A DNA stretch of 34,113 bases. Source: Candidatus Omnitrophota bacterium. GTDB taxonomy: Bacteria; Omnitrophota; Omnitrophia; JAHJGZ01. Below, one piece after another: positions 18,161 through 28,894 of the stretch. Each line of letters begins with the position of its first letter. The first letter of the stretch is position 1. The position numbers and the translations under genes are program-made. Below the pieces are notes generated by a model. The model saw nothing but the letters and a program-made list of their open reading frames with translations. It did not search any database and was not told the origin of the DNA. The stretch lies in assembly GCA_018823795.1 (NCBI GenBank), contig JAHJGZ010000071.1:1-34113 (forward strand), given 5' to 3'.

Positions 18161-18217
18161 TGATAAATTCGGACTTATATTTTAGCTTCACAGTCGTTCA
18201 CTAAAACATGTCCTCAT

Positions 18218-18727
18218 TTAAAAGAGCTCATATTGCACTGTTTTCCGGGGGATGCAAATCTTTATTATATGATCCATAATGAGTGCGGTTATCGTCGTAT
18301 ACAGTGCAATACCCAATAACTTGTTGACTAATGAATTAATTATATGATACGCCCCCTCGGTAATAATGAGAGAACAGATGAATACAAACAACGAACTCAA
18401 TATAAAAAGAAAAATTATCAATACTCGTACCGGATAACTTTCAATATCAGCTTTTTTTATTATTGTGGGAAAAAAGAGGGCCGGTATCACTAATGAAGTG
18501 ATTTCAAGCCCAAAAAAATTATTTGAATACAGCTCCTTAATAATTCCGATAATATACGCTAAATACATCGCATTGATATTCGGGTGTCGTATCAAAAGAC
18601 AAATAAAGAGTGCGCAGAAAAGATCGGGGCGTATCGTGCCCACAGCAACATACGGGACACACGTTGCTTGCAGAATAATCACACTTATGGCAACAAAGAA
18701 TAATCTTAACTTGATTTTTTTAAGCAT
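18218..18727 (-). CDS. mreD: Rod shape-determining protein MreD
   Basis: Small polytopic protein immediately after mreC (22-nt overlap), with VAVGTIRPDLFCALFICL and FGLEITSLVIPALFF. Confidence 0.88.
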   Translation of the reverse strand: MLKKIKLRLFFVAISVIILQATCVPYVAVGTIRPDLFCALFICLLIRHPNINAMYLAYIIGIIKELYSNNFFGLEITSLVIPALFFPTIIKKADIESYPVRVLIIFLFILSSLFVFICSLIITEGAYHIINSLVNKLLGIALYTTITALIMDHIIKICIPRKTVQYELF

Positions 18728-19500
18728 AAAACATCTTCCAGTTTTGAAAAATCGACAAATGGCTTTATTTTTGCAAAAACGTGAAGTCCATTATCCTCCA
18801 CACCAACAATGGTAATAGAACCTATAGGAATGCCTTTGGCATAAATACCGCCGAGGCCGGACGTAATAACGACATCACCAACCTGTGCATTCGTATTTAA
18901 ATCGAGATAGCGCATCGTAAGGAGTCCGTTACCGTTGCCTTCGATAATGCCGGTATCGCGCGAGCGTTGGATTATACCACTTACTTTTGACTGATGATCA
19001 ATAATAAGAATACATCGCGATGTTGTTAAACTGACGAAAACGATTTTTCCTACAAGACCGCCCTGTGCAATGATAGGCATATCCTTTACTGCCTCATCCT
19101 GAGTTCCAATATTTATCACTATCCAATTTGACCAGGGGGAAACGTCGTGCCCAATGACTTGTGCTACCACATGTTCAACCGGCACGGTTTTTTTAAAGTG
19201 TAGCAATTCAATTAACCGTTCATTCTCTGACTTTATTTCGTCATAATCAATAATCTTTTGTTTTAATTGAATTATTTCCCGCCCCAGATGCTCATAAGAA
19301 CGATACTGTTGAATAGCATCAAAAATACGGCTGACGCCATCAGAAAGGTTGTAAAATAAAAAATTTGATGCCTCAAAAAGTGGCTGAAAGGTGTTGATAG
19401 AAAAATTTCTAACGTGAGAGTAAAAATGGGTTGAATTTAATGCAAAAAAAACCGGTAATATAATTACCGCTAAGAGTACAATTATGTGTTTATGTTTCAA
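18706..19500 (-). CDS. mreC: Rod shape-determining protein MreC
   Basis: N-terminal TM, coiled coil, then VVAQVIGHDVSPWSNWIVINIGTQDEAVKDMPIIAQGGLVGKIV...VSGIIQRSRDTGIIEGNGNG. Confidence 0.94.
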   Translation of the reverse strand: MKHKHIIVLLAVIILPVFFALNSTHFYSHVRNFSINTFQPLFEASNFLFYNLSDGVSRIFDAIQQYRSYEHLGREIIQLKQKIIDYDEIKSENERLIELLHFKKTVPVEHVVAQVIGHDVSPWSNWIVINIGTQDEAVKDMPIIAQGGLVGKIVFVSLTTSRCILIIDHQSKVSGIIQRSRDTGIIEGNGNGLLTMRYLDLNTNAQVGDVVITSGLGGIYAKGIPIGSITIVGVEDNGLHVFAKIKPFVDFSKLEDVLCLKKSS

Positions 19501-19559
19501 TGTTTCCGCCGATAGAAAATGACTTGAAATTTATTAGAATTGCATCGAAGGTAACTTAC

Positions 19560-20609
19560 TTAGAGAGCATACTTGCCGACTTCGCTGGTAACTTTTTTTA
19601 AAAACTTAAGCTCCCCTAACGTGCGCCCTGTTCCGATGGCTATAGAAGTTAGTGGATCGTCAGCGATGTTTACCGGAAGTCCTGTTTCTTCACTGATGAG
19701 CTTGTCAAGTCCCCGCAATAGTGAACCGCCGCCTGCAAGAATAAGGCCGCGGTCTATGAGATCAGCAGAAAGCTCCGGAGGAGTTCTCTCAAGGGTTATT
19801 CGTACGGCATCAAGAATGGATGAAATTGGCTCTGACAATGCTTCGCGGATTTCTTCACTCGTTATCGTAATTGTTTTGGGAAGCCCTGCTAATATATCTC
19901 TCCCTTTTACTTCCTTTTTTATTTCTTCTTCTAACGGATAGGCAGAGCCGATTGCGATCTTAATATTTTCGGCCGTCATTTCACCAATAAGTAAATTGTA
20001 TGTCTTTTTTAAATGCTGCGTAATGGCTTCATCAAATTCATCACCGCCGATACGTATAGATTTTGAATACACGATACCGCCTAAAGAAATAATAGCGACT
20101 TCTGTCGTACCGCCGCCGATATCAACAATCATATTTCCACCCGGTTCTTGAATAGGTAACCCCACGCCGATTGCTGCTGCGATGGGTTCTTCAATTAAAT
20201 ACACCGGCGAACGGGCTCCTGCTCTTTCAGCAGAATCTTTAACCGCGCGTCGTTCAACTTCCGTAATTCCGCTTGGCACCGCAATGATCACTCGTGGACT
20301 AATCAGCTTCTTTTTTGCATTTACCTTTCGAATAAAATAGCGCAACATTGCCTCAGTAATATCAAAATCTGCGATAACACCGTCTTTCATAGGACGAATA
20401 GCAATAATATTACCCGGCGTACGCCCCAGCATCCGTTTCGCTTCTTCGCCAACTGCTAATACGTTGTTCGTTCCACGCTCAATAGCAACAACGGACGGCT
20501 CACATAATACGACCCCCTGTCCTTTCAGATAAACGAGCGTATTTGCAGTACCCAAATCTATACCCATATCATTCGAAAAAAGGTTGAAAAAGCTATCTAA
20601 TAGTCCCAT
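19560..20609 (-). CDS. mreB: Rod shape-determining protein MreB (actin homologue)
   Basis: [80 protein letters not shown]. Confidence 0.98.
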   Translation of the reverse strand: MGLLDSFFNLFSNDMGIDLGTANTLVYLKGQGVVLCEPSVVAIERGTNNVLAVGEEAKRMLGRTPGNIIAIRPMKDGVIADFDITEAMLRYFIRKVNAKKKLISPRVIIAVPSGITEVERRAVKDSAERAGARSPVYLIEEPIAAAIGVGLPIQEPGGNMIVDIGGGTTEVAIISLGGIVYSKSIRIGGDEFDEAITQHLKKTYNLLIGEMTAENIKIAIGSAYPLEEEIKKEVKGRDILAGLPKTITITSEEIREALSEPISSILDAVRITLERTPPELSADLIDRGLILAGGGSLLRGLDKLISEETGLPVNIADDPLTSIAIGTGRTLGELKFLKKVTSEVGKYAL

Positions 20610-20683
20610 AGAAATCCTTCTCTTTTGTCGGTTAAAGGTTATTGCGTAAATTGTTATAACAGAATGTATTATACTAGGTGAAG

Positions 20684-20712
20684 AATATACATGAAACTGT
20701 TTTTTATGTCAA
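20684..20712 (-). promoter_or_regulatory. Near-consensus sigma70 promoter for the mre operon: TTGACA-17 bp-TATATT
   Basis: Minus strand TTGACA TAAAAAACAGTTTCATG TATATT, upstream of mreB. A second TATAAT lies just downstream. Confidence 0.7.
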
Positions 20713-20751
20713 GTCAAATGTCCTGTTTCTTCATGGTAGAGACGAGCTGCT

Positions 20752-21918
20752 TTACACCATATATTCTTTATAGAGCGCATCAAGCTCCTTGACCATTCGC
20801 TCATACGGAAACAAATCAATAGCTTTGTGGTAGCCGTCCATCCCCATTTTTGACCGTACGTCTTTATTTTCAATAAGAAAGAGTATTTTTTCACTGATCA
20901 TATCAATCGATTTTGGCGGAATAAGAAATCCATTTTTTCCATCTTCGACAATGTTGTACGCACCATCAATATCGTATACAACAACCGGTTTCTTACAGAG
21001 AAACGCTTGTGGTACGACCCGTGGCAATCCTTCACGCAACGATAAATGAACGACTATATCCATGCACTGTACATATCGCGGAATCTCTTCAGGCTTCACC
21101 AGACCGACAAAGCGTATATGACGATCAATGCCGAGTTTTTTTGCTTCGTGTTGTAACATATTTTTCAGAATCCCGTCGCCGACCAATAAAAAATAGGTAT
21201 TCGGTTTACGATCGATAACTTTTTTGATTGCCGGCAATAAGTATGTATGTCCCTTGAGATAAAAAAGACGAGCAATTTTCCCAACAACGAGAGCATTTTC
21301 AGGAATGTCTAATTCATTTCGCAAGAGTGTCGCATCACTTTTTGAAGCGGTTGTAAAACGTTCCGTTTCAATTCCGCTATAAATGGTTTGATATTGCTCC
21401 GGGGTACCAACCTTTTCTGCGAGAGCCTTGCGTGTCATTTCAGGACAAACCGTAATAATTTTTTGCGTCCACCGTGAAACCAAACGCTCAACGTATATAT
21501 AGATGATATTCAGCACTTGATTTTCAAAGCGATGATACGCTAATCCATGAATGCTATGAATGATGACCGGAACGTTGGCTATGTGTGCAGCTGCGCGTGC
21601 CAGTATTCCTGCTTTAGAACTGTGTGTATGAACGATGTCATATTTTTTTGATTTAAAGAGTTTGTATAACTTGATAAAAGCGATAGTATCATAATAGACA
21701 TTTAAATTCCGTCTCATTTCATGGATAAGGAGTACTGATATTTTGTTTTTATACGCTCTGTCTAAAAGGGTGCCTTCAGGGCCAATAGCGGGGCCAGTTA
21801 TTAAATCTACGTCGTACTCAGCGTTTGCGTGAAGCCCTTCAACGCTAAGGAGCGTGTTCTCCTGTGCGCCGCCGATAATCATGCGAGTAATAACATGAGC
21901 GATTTTAATTTTTTTCAT
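20752..21918 (-). CDS. Glycosyltransferase family 4
   Basis: GT-B fold: MIIGGAQENTLL, VHTHSSKAGILARAAA, VVGKIARLFYLKGHTYLLPA, LSLREGLPRVVPQAFLCKKPVV. Confidence 0.93.
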   Translation of the reverse strand: MKKIKIAHVITRMIIGGAQENTLLSVEGLHANAEYDVDLITGPAIGPEGTLLDRAYKNKISVLLIHEMRRNLNVYYDTIAFIKLYKLFKSKKYDIVHTHSSKAGILARAAAHIANVPVIIHSIHGLAYHRFENQVLNIIYIYVERLVSRWTQKIITVCPEMTRKALAEKVGTPEQYQTIYSGIETERFTTASKSDATLLRNELDIPENALVVGKIARLFYLKGHTYLLPAIKKVIDRKPNTYFLLVGDGILKNMLQHEAKKLGIDRHIRFVGLVKPEEIPRYVQCMDIVVHLSLREGLPRVVPQAFLCKKPVVVYDIDGAYNIVEDGKNGFLIPPKSIDMISEKILFLIENKDVRSKMGMDGYHKAIDLFPYERMVKELDALYKEYMV

Positions 21919-23329
21919 GACTTGAAATAAGGGTTAATAATTTCTTTGCATTTCCCACAAAAACTTTTGGCTGAGATAATAACTGCTTCATACCAACAAA
22001 AAAATACTTTGGACGCAGATAATGACTACGATACGCATTTCGTAATGCTGAATGCATAGCAGTGTGGCTGAGGTGCGGATATTCATAGATCGGTTTCAAG
22101 GGCATGTAATCATCCCAATTTTTTGTTAACAAAAAACCATGGGTATCAAGATAATTATAAAATTCAGTGCCCGGATACGGCACGGCAATACTGAATTGCA
22201 CTGTTGAGAGATTGAGTGTCTTTGCAAAATGAACTGTTTTTTTAATCGTTTCATGCGTTTCCCCCGGAAGGCCAAAAGCAAATGTTCCGTGGACATGAAA
22301 TTTATAACGCAACATTTTCTCTACAGCGCTGCGGACGTTGTGTAACTCGTATCCCTTTTTAATATTTTTTAATATTTTCTCGTCGGCACTTTCTATACCG
22401 ATTTTCAGAAGGAAACAACCTGCCTGCCGCAATGTTGATAGCAATTCGTCATCGTTACAATCTGCACGAGTATAACATCCCCAGGGAATGGTTAATCTTC
22501 GCTTCATGATTTCACGGGCAACGGCTATTGCATGATCTCTGTCAGCAGTAAACGTATCATCATTAAAAAGAACCGATTGAAACGTATAATTCTTTTGAAT
22601 CTCCTCGAGTTCATCAACGATGCGAATCGGATTTCTTTTTCTGAATGTACGCCCCGTCAGATAGAGCGGCCAATTACAGAATGTGCATGGATACGGGCAT
22701 CCCCGACCACTCAGTACGAACGTAAATGGATTTTTAAGAATAGGATCAAAATATTTATAATTGGGTAACAAATTACGCGCCGGAGGCGGAAGCACATCAA
22801 GTTCTTCACAAAACGGCCGCGGTACATTAATAATAATGCTACCGTGCGCGTCTCTATACCCTATTCCCGGCGTATCGACAGGCCCTTTTTTAATGTATTC
22901 TTCAAGTGAAAATTCATATTCTCCTAATACAATAACGTCTACCGCCTTGTGTGCGAGCGCATCATGTGGTAAAGCAGTAACATGAGTTCCTAAAAAAACA
23001 CTATGAATCATCCGCGGGTAGAGTGCATCTTTTACCTTTTGCGCTACACGACAGTCATTGCTAAATGAAGGGGTTGACGTTTCAAAGACCAGTATATCCG
23101 GTGCTATTTTTTTAACCATGTCAATAAAATCATTCACCGTACTCGCATTTGCTGGTGCGTCGATCAAGTCAACATCATGCCCCTGTTTTCGTATATATGC
23201 TGCAGCGTACGCGAGATAAAGCGGTGGGTGCATAACCGGTGTTGCATAATTGTAGGTTGGGAAACGGACCGGTCTAAAAAAACTGCCTGCATCTTTAAAT
23301 GTTGGTGGATTAGCAAATAATATTTTCAT
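21905..23329 (-). CDS. B12-binding radical SAM protein (BchE/P-methylase-like)
   Basis: B12-binding-like N-terminus (PPLYLAYAAAYIRKQGHDVDLIDAPA) and radical SAM motif GRGCPYPCTFCNWP (CxxxCxxC). Confidence 0.9.
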   Translation of the reverse strand: MKILFANPPTFKDAGSFFRPVRFPTYNYATPVMHPPLYLAYAAAYIRKQGHDVDLIDAPANASTVNDFIDMVKKIAPDILVFETSTPSFSNDCRVAQKVKDALYPRMIHSVFLGTHVTALPHDALAHKAVDVIVLGEYEFSLEEYIKKGPVDTPGIGYRDAHGSIIINVPRPFCEELDVLPPPARNLLPNYKYFDPILKNPFTFVLSGRGCPYPCTFCNWPLYLTGRTFRKRNPIRIVDELEEIQKNYTFQSVLFNDDTFTADRDHAIAVAREIMKRRLTIPWGCYTRADCNDDELLSTLRQAGCFLLKIGIESADEKILKNIKKGYELHNVRSAVEKMLRYKFHVHGTFAFGLPGETHETIKKTVHFAKTLNLSTVQFSIAVPYPGTEFYNYLDTHGFLLTKNWDDYMPLKPIYEYPHLSHTAMHSALRNAYRSHYLRPKYFFVGMKQLLSQPKVFVGNAKKLLTLISSHEKN

Positions 23330-23342
23330 AAATAGTAGTGAA

Positions 23343-23371
23343 TTCTAGCACAGGTCTATTTTTCTATCAAA
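23343..23371 (-). promoter_or_regulatory. Sigma70-like promoter TTGATA-17 bp-TAGAAT for the radical SAM/GT4 pair
   Basis: Minus strand TTGATA GAAAAATAGACCTGTGC TAGAAT, ending about 14 bp upstream of the 23329 start. Lies in a divergent intergenic region. Confidence 0.55.
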
Positions 23372-23434
23372 CAAATAAATGAAGGCGCGATAAACAGAGA
23401 AACCTTCGTTTTAAATTGCTAACATCATTTTTTT

Positions 23435-24436
23435 ATGATACCATTTGGTCTTATTATGAATCTACCATCGGTAACTATCGTCATCCCTTCATACAATAGC
23501 GAAAAAACCATATCTGAAGCTCTGGAGGGGTGTTTAAAGCAAGATTATCCGTTGGAAAAGATGGAAATTATCGTCGTTGATGACGGATCAATAGATGCAA
23601 CGAAGTCGGTCATCGGCAAGTACAATGTACGTTACCGCTATCAACAAAACAATGGGCCTGCGTCTGCACGTAATAATGGTTGGCGCCATGCCAACAGTGA
23701 AATTGTTGCTTTTCTCGATTCCGATTGCGTTCCGCGACGTAATTGGATTAAGAAAATGATGATGCAGTATACATCTGACGATATTGTATGTGTGGGGAGC
23801 CGGTACGGGATCGCTAATCCGCGCAGCCTACTTGCCTGCTGCATCTATTTTGAATTTTTAGTCCGTTATAAACGCATGCCGCGTCATCCAAAGTTTTTGG
23901 GATCTCATGGCTATTCGTTCAGAAAATCATTTCTAGAATCTATCAATGGTTACAACGAGGGATATACAATGGCAAGTCATGAAGATAATGAACTCGCCTA
24001 TCGTATTGTTGCAAAGGGGTATTATACAGTTTTCGATAAAAGCAATATTGTTGATCATTATTTCCCAACCGGAATGGTGAGGTATTTGACCATACAATTT
24101 TGGCATGGGTTTTGGCGAATGAAACTCTACGTTGACCATCCCCGAATGGTTATTGGTGATGATTACTCCGATCTGTGGGATTATATGCAGCCGCCACTTA
24201 TGGTGTTGTTACTCGCTCTTTCCCCCTTTATCTTTATCAATGCGGTGATCCCTATTGTACTTGGTCTTCTCTGCTGCTTAATTTTTTTACAATTACCTAT
24301 TACCGTGAGCATTGTTACATTGATAAGAAAAAAAAGATATGTTGTGTACATACCGTTTGGTATCGTGCGCGCAGGTGCGCGGTGTTTTGGTATGATTATC
24401 GGAATCATTTATTTTTGGATTCAACGCAAAAAATGA
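23435..24436 (+). CDS. Glycosyltransferase family 2 (start may be 23456, MNLPSVTIVIPSYN)
   Basis: TIVIPSYNSEKTISEALEGCLKQDYP, IVVDDGSIDATKSVI, GPASARNNGW, FLDSDCVP. Confidence 0.92.
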   Translation: MIPFGLIMNLPSVTIVIPSYNSEKTISEALEGCLKQDYPLEKMEIIVVDDGSIDATKSVIGKYNVRYRYQQNNGPASARNNGWRHANSEIVAFLDSDCVPRRNWIKKMMMQYTSDDIVCVGSRYGIANPRSLLACCIYFEFLVRYKRMPRHPKFLGSHGYSFRKSFLESINGYNEGYTMASHEDNELAYRIVAKGYYTVFDKSNIVDHYFPTGMVRYLTIQFWHGFWRMKLYVDHPRMVIGDDYSDLWDYMQPPLMVLLLALSPFIFINAVIPIVLGLLCCLIFLQLPITVSIVTLIRKKRYVVYIPFGIVRAGARCFGMIIGIIYFWIQRKK

Positions 24437-25689
24437 AAAACTCTCTCCAGTACAATAAAATAAATTGCAGCATACTCATATTGCTCTTCTTTATTTCTTT
24501 TACTATCCGTCTTGTAGCCGTGCTCGCTCTGCCACAGGAAGGGTCTGATTCAGGCGATTACATTAAATTAGCCCGGAACATTCGTGCTCATCGAAGTTTT
24601 TCATATGATGGTACGATCCCGGATGATTCTCGTGCACCGCTCTATCCTGCATTTATTGCTTCTGTGTTTTTTGTATGTGGTGAGTCGTTGCCACCTATTC
24701 GCATCATACAAGCTGGTCTGGATGCTCTGACGTGTCTCTTGGTGTTTATCTGTGCACTCATACTTTGGGAGAACGTGCTGATTGCATACCTTGGCTGTGG
24801 CATTGCTATGATCCATCCGTCGCTCATCGGCTCGACAACTTTTATTCTTTCTGAAACGATTGCAACGCATGTAATAACATTTTCACTTCTTTTTCTTATG
24901 CTTGCTATGAAAAGGAGCGAAAAAAAATATTATATGTTCAGTGGCATTCTGCTCGGCATTGGAACGCTTGGCAAGCCGATATGCTTACTGTTCCCCTTAT
25001 TTCTTTTTATGTGTTGCTGTATGTATAAAAAATGGCGGTGGGTACTCCCCTTTTTTATTATCTTTATCGGATCGTTTTGTATAACGATTCTTCCCTGGAC
25101 TGCGAGGAATTTTTTTCAGTTTAATAAATTTATACCGGTAAGCTCAAACATTGGCGGGAACTTATGGATTGGAAGTTATGAACCGTGGGGTGGGACATAC
25201 TCAAGTGAAATGAATGCGTTGCATAATCGTCTCGCGGTAAAATTTGATCCGACAATAAAAGGACATTACCGTATTGACGACTACTTAAAAAAGGAAGCCC
25301 TAAAACGCATTAAAAGCGATCCAACGACGTATATTCGCTTATGTCTGGGTAAAACAGTGAGGTTTTGGCTCCGCATTCCGGGTGAGGAAGAAATTTTGCG
25401 CGATAGATTTATTTTAAAATGGCTGATATATCTATCCCACTATACACTGTTATGCTTATTTGTATACGGCCTTATTGCATTGTGTAAAAATGGGTGTTTG
25501 GCTGTATATCACATCATTCCCTTAACGATTATTGTCTACTTCACCCTCCTTCATGCTGCCTTTTCAGCATTGCCACGATTTCGCATTCCTATTATTCCTA
25601 TGGTAATTTTATTGTCGAGCTATGGATTGGTACATTTTTATAGACGGTTACGGACGGATAAAACCCGCAGGACCGCATCGGCATCGTAG
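24433..25689 (+). CDS. GT39/PMT-like (GT-C) membrane glycosyltransferase; the ORF track start at 24175 is too far upstream
   Basis: ATGA overlap with the GT2 stop (24433-24436). MKNSLQYNKINCSILILLFFISFTIRLVAVLALPQEGSDSGDYIKLARNI then multiple TM segments. Confidence 0.85.
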   Translation: MKNSLQYNKINCSILILLFFISFTIRLVAVLALPQEGSDSGDYIKLARNIRAHRSFSYDGTIPDDSRAPLYPAFIASVFFVCGESLPPIRIIQAGLDALTCLLVFICALILWENVLIAYLGCGIAMIHPSLIGSTTFILSETIATHVITFSLLFLMLAMKRSEKKYYMFSGILLGIGTLGKPICLLFPLFLFMCCCMYKKWRWVLPFFIIFIGSFCITILPWTARNFFQFNKFIPVSSNIGGNLWIGSYEPWGGTYSSEMNALHNRLAVKFDPTIKGHYRIDDYLKKEALKRIKSDPTTYIRLCLGKTVRFWLRIPGEEEILRDRFILKWLIYLSHYTLLCLFVYGLIALCKNGCLAVYHIIPLTIIVYFTLLHAAFSALPRFRIPIIPMVILLSSYGLVHFYRRLRTDKTRRTASAS

Positions 25690-27284
25690 ATTTCGATAAA
25701 AGCAGCATGGGGATCATTGAGCGCATCTCGTATGTAATTTTTTTTATGGTGGCGATATCCGACGCTTTCTATAAGGGTAAAATAATTTTTTCCGATATCA
25801 TTTTTAATACGAGCAACCGGCGTACAATAGTTTTCGATGATTGCCTTCGTGTCCTTTTTTAAAACACGATGACTCATAAAATCTAAGACGACATAACGGT
25901 ATGCCCCCTCCTGTAATAACGTTTTCAAGTCCTCGCGCCGGGCAGGTGTCTGCTCGGCAACATTTCTTCCAAAATAGAATTCAGAATACGCATTCGATGT
26001 TGAAAGATGCCGCTCCCCGTGATTTTGCCGCAGGTATTCCATTGCGCTTTGGTATCCTGCCCTTATTGTTGTCAGTTCGATTATGTTATAGATGCTCGTA
26101 TAGGAAACAATAAGTGCGGTTATTGCTATTAACGTCGTACGCGTTTTTTTATGCAGGGGAATATAGAGAAATAATTGAACGAGCGCTACTGCGGCCAATG
26201 CTGCAATAAACGGTAACGCCAGTGAGATATAGCGCAGTGAATTCCCTCTTGTTTTAATACTGAGCACGGTAAATACAATGAGCCCGGGAAGCGCAACAAG
26301 AAGGTCTTTGGGGCTGTGTCTTTTAATCAACATAATCAACCCAATCAAAGAAAGTGATGTTAATGCAACACCATTAAGTTTCAGGAAGAAATCAATGTAA
26401 AGGTCATGAATAAGAAAGGTACCGGCCTTTGATTGGAATACCAGATAATAGATAAGCTGATTAAAATAGCCGAAAATATTTTTTGGCATATGCCGAAATG
26501 AAACCTCAAAATGGGGCATATAATGGAGCGGCCAGTAGACCATCTCACATAGAATTGGCAAAAAGAGAAAAGAAATCGTCAACAGGAGTATCCGTTTAAT
26601 AATTACTTTTCTCTCTGTCGCAGCAACCTTTACGAATCGCACTGATTCATATATCCAAATGATAGGAATAACAATAATCCATCGATAACAGGTAGTAAAA
26701 CACAAGCCGAGCGCGATGCCACACAATAAAATGAAATAGTTATTTTTGCCGAAGGAATTCTTGTCGACACAGCTCTTGCCATACCAATACCACGCACACA
26801 GAATAAAAAAAGTAGATATTGTTTCAGGCCCGCCAATACGCGAAACATAAATATGATATCCTGAACAGGCGAGAAACAGCGCCGCTACGATGGCGATGGT
26901 TGTCCCATACCATAACCGCATGAGCATAAAAAGCATAATAACGGAAAATATACCGAACGTTGCAGCGACGCATTTTGACGAGAAAACGTCAAGACCAACA
27001 GCATAAGAATACAGATAAATAAAAAAACTATGCATTGGCTTAGCAGATGATGGCGGCCATCCCTTAACGTCTTCTATGATGACTTGAGCATCCAAGGTGC
27101 CATTCGCATATTTTGAAATGAATGAAGGTATCGAATGTATGAGGCTTCTATAAAAGACTGCTTCATTCATGTACATACCTTCATCCCATGAAAGAAACCC
27201 CTGATTTTTTAAATTATAAAACCGTATAACGGAAGCGATGCAAATAATGAGCAGTACAATGAGTAGTATAGATTTTTTTGACAT
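25638..27284 (-). CDS. GT39/PMT-like (GT-C) membrane glycosyltransferase
   Basis: IRFYNLKNQGFLSWDEGMYMNEAVFYRSL acidic motif after the first TM, about 10 TM segments, RGNSLRYISLALPFIAALAAVAL. Confidence 0.88.
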   Translation of the reverse strand: MSKKSILLIVLLIICIASVIRFYNLKNQGFLSWDEGMYMNEAVFYRSLIHSIPSFISKYANGTLDAQVIIEDVKGWPPSSAKPMHSFFIYLYSYAVGLDVFSSKCVAATFGIFSVIMLFMLMRLWYGTTIAIVAALFLACSGYHIYVSRIGGPETISTFFILCAWYWYGKSCVDKNSFGKNNYFILLCGIALGLCFTTCYRWIIVIPIIWIYESVRFVKVAATERKVIIKRILLLTISFLFLPILCEMVYWPLHYMPHFEVSFRHMPKNIFGYFNQLIYYLVFQSKAGTFLIHDLYIDFFLKLNGVALTSLSLIGLIMLIKRHSPKDLLVALPGLIVFTVLSIKTRGNSLRYISLALPFIAALAAVALVQLFLYIPLHKKTRTTLIAITALIVSYTSIYNIIELTTIRAGYQSAMEYLRQNHGERHLSTSNAYSEFYFGRNVAEQTPARREDLKTLLQEGAYRYVVLDFMSHRVLKKDTKAIIENYCTPVARIKNDIGKNYFTLIESVGYRHHKKNYIRDALNDPHAAFIEIYDADAVLRVLSVRNRL

Positions 27285-28168
27285 TATTGATTTATTTTTT
27301 GATTGATTTCACGACGCAGACACGCAAGCTGCTCAGATATAAGCGCAAAAATGAACATGATAACACTGACCACAAAGAGAAGGATTGTCGTATCGGCCAT
27401 GTTTCTTTGAATAATGTCACGGGTGAAAAAAACAAGACCACTCATAAAAAAGAAAATACTTACCGGCATGATAACGCGGAGCGGATAAAAATACACGACC
27501 GTTTTTAAAATGGTAACAAAAAATGAGTAGGTATCGCGGACTATTTTAAATTTCGATTTTCCTTTCCTTTTATTATATGTAATAGGAATAAACGATACCG
27601 AAAAACCACTTGCAAGAAAACAGAGGGTGATCGTACTTACCCATGAGTGTCCTGTTGGCAGCACGTAGAGAAATTGACGCGTTTTATCACAATCCATTCC
27701 ACGCAATCCTGAGTTTAAATCCGGAATATTAGTTTTCGTCAGGGCGCCGGCGAGTTTTCTGAATAAATATTTTATACTTGCCCGTAGGATAAAAAACGTA
27801 CCTTTCTCTTCCTTGCGCGCACCTATGACCATATCGGAATGTGTAAGTCCCTCAATAACTTTTGGAATATCAGACGCATTATAGGTGCAATCCGCATCGA
27901 TAAATAAAATCTTTTTCCCTTTTGCATGCAGCACACCGGTTGTGCGAGCAGCCCCGACACCACGTCTGGTCGAATGCTGTAACACGACTAATTCTTTATA
28001 CGTTTTAGTCCTAGCAATAGTGAGACTTTGATCGCCTGACCCATCATCGACAACGATTATTTCAAATGGCCCACCATGAAGACAATCCATCATACATTTT
28101 CGTGATGAATCTATTATCTCGCTAATGCTTTCTTCTTCGTTATAAACAGGAATAATTAAACTATACAT
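27284..28168 (-). CDS. Glycosyltransferase family 2 (DPMS/GtrB-like with two C-terminal TM helices)
   Basis: MYSLIIPVYNEEESISEIIDSS, IVVDDGSGDQS, FIDADCTYNASDIPKVIEGL. The AAAAAAGGA RBS favours the internal start at 28168 over 28207. Confidence 0.9.
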   Translation of the reverse strand: MYSLIIPVYNEEESISEIIDSSRKCMMDCLHGGPFEIIVVDDGSGDQSLTIARTKTYKELVVLQHSTRRGVGAARTTGVLHAKGKKILFIDADCTYNASDIPKVIEGLTHSDMVIGARKEEKGTFFILRASIKYLFRKLAGALTKTNIPDLNSGLRGMDCDKTRQFLYVLPTGHSWVSTITLCFLASGFSVSFIPITYNKRKGKSKFKIVRDTYSFFVTILKTVVYFYPLRVIMPVSIFFFMSGLVFFTRDIIQRNMADTTILLFVVSVIMFIFALISEQLACLRREINQKINQ

Positions 28169-28185
28169 AAAACAGGTATCCTTTT

Positions 28186-28887
28186 TTAATTTTTTGAAAA
28201 ACGACATCGAACGAGCCAGTAGAGCGCAATAATCCCATCCTTCCAGGTTATCTTTTTTCCTTCTTCGTAGGTTCGGCCATAATATGAAATCGGAACTTCA
28301 AAAATGCGTAGTTTCCTCTTTACGAGCTTTGCCGTAATCTCAGCTTCAAAACCAAACGAGTTTGAGTGGAGTGGAATGTCTTGTATCGTCTTTGTTTTAA
28401 ATGCCTTATAGCATGTCTCAAGATCGGTAAATGTTGTGTTGAATAAGATGTTTGCAAAAAGATTGATTATTTTATTGCCCAGTAAATGGTAAAAATAAAA
28501 TACCCTTGTCCGAGATAAAAAGCGCGAGCCGTATACGACATCAGCCTTATCTTTAAGAATCAACTCTATTAACTGACCGTACTCTTCAGGGTCATATTCT
28601 AAATCAGCGTCTTGAATGAGTGTAATATCCCCTTTTACATATTGCAATGCTGTTCTGATCGCAGCCCCTTTCCCTCTATTGTGTTCATGAAAGACAACAG
28701 TAATGTGTTTATCCGAAATTGACCGTAAATATTCTCTTGTCCCATCAGTCGACGCATCATCAACAATAATAAGTTCTTTTTTCAGTTTAACCGCCATCAC
28801 TTTACTGATGATGTGCCTTATTGTGTGAATCTCATTATAGGCTGGCATCACGACAGAAACTAAGATTGTAGTATCTTTATTATTCAT
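28186..28887 (-). CDS. Glycosyltransferase family 2 (DPM1-like, soluble)
   Basis: VSVVMPAYNEIHTIRHII, LIIVDDASTDGTREYL, NRGKGAAIRTALQYVKGDITLIQDADLEYDPEEY. Confidence 0.94.
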   Translation of the reverse strand: MNNKDTTILVSVVMPAYNEIHTIRHIISKVMAVKLKKELIIVDDASTDGTREYLRSISDKHITVVFHEHNRGKGAAIRTALQYVKGDITLIQDADLEYDPEEYGQLIELILKDKADVVYGSRFLSRTRVFYFYHLLGNKIINLFANILFNTTFTDLETCYKAFKTKTIQDIPLHSNSFGFEAEITAKLVKRKLRIFEVPISYYGRTYEEGKKITWKDGIIALYWLVRCRFSKN

Positions 28888-28894
28888 TGATTAC

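Noticed and set aside
20709-20894. Minus ORF of 61 aa upstream of mreB
   Set aside because: Out-of-frame reading of the GT4 C-terminus that overlaps the mreB promoter; no independent evidence.
24175-24432. 86-aa N-terminal extension of the 504-aa GT-C ORF
   Set aside because: Overlaps the GT2 gene out of frame. The ATGA junction at 24433 followed by a TM segment is the natural start.
28169-28207. Upstream start (MSFFKKLKKDTCF) of the GT2 ORF
   Set aside because: Overlaps the previous gene's end; a good RBS precedes the MYSLIIPVYNEE start at 28168.
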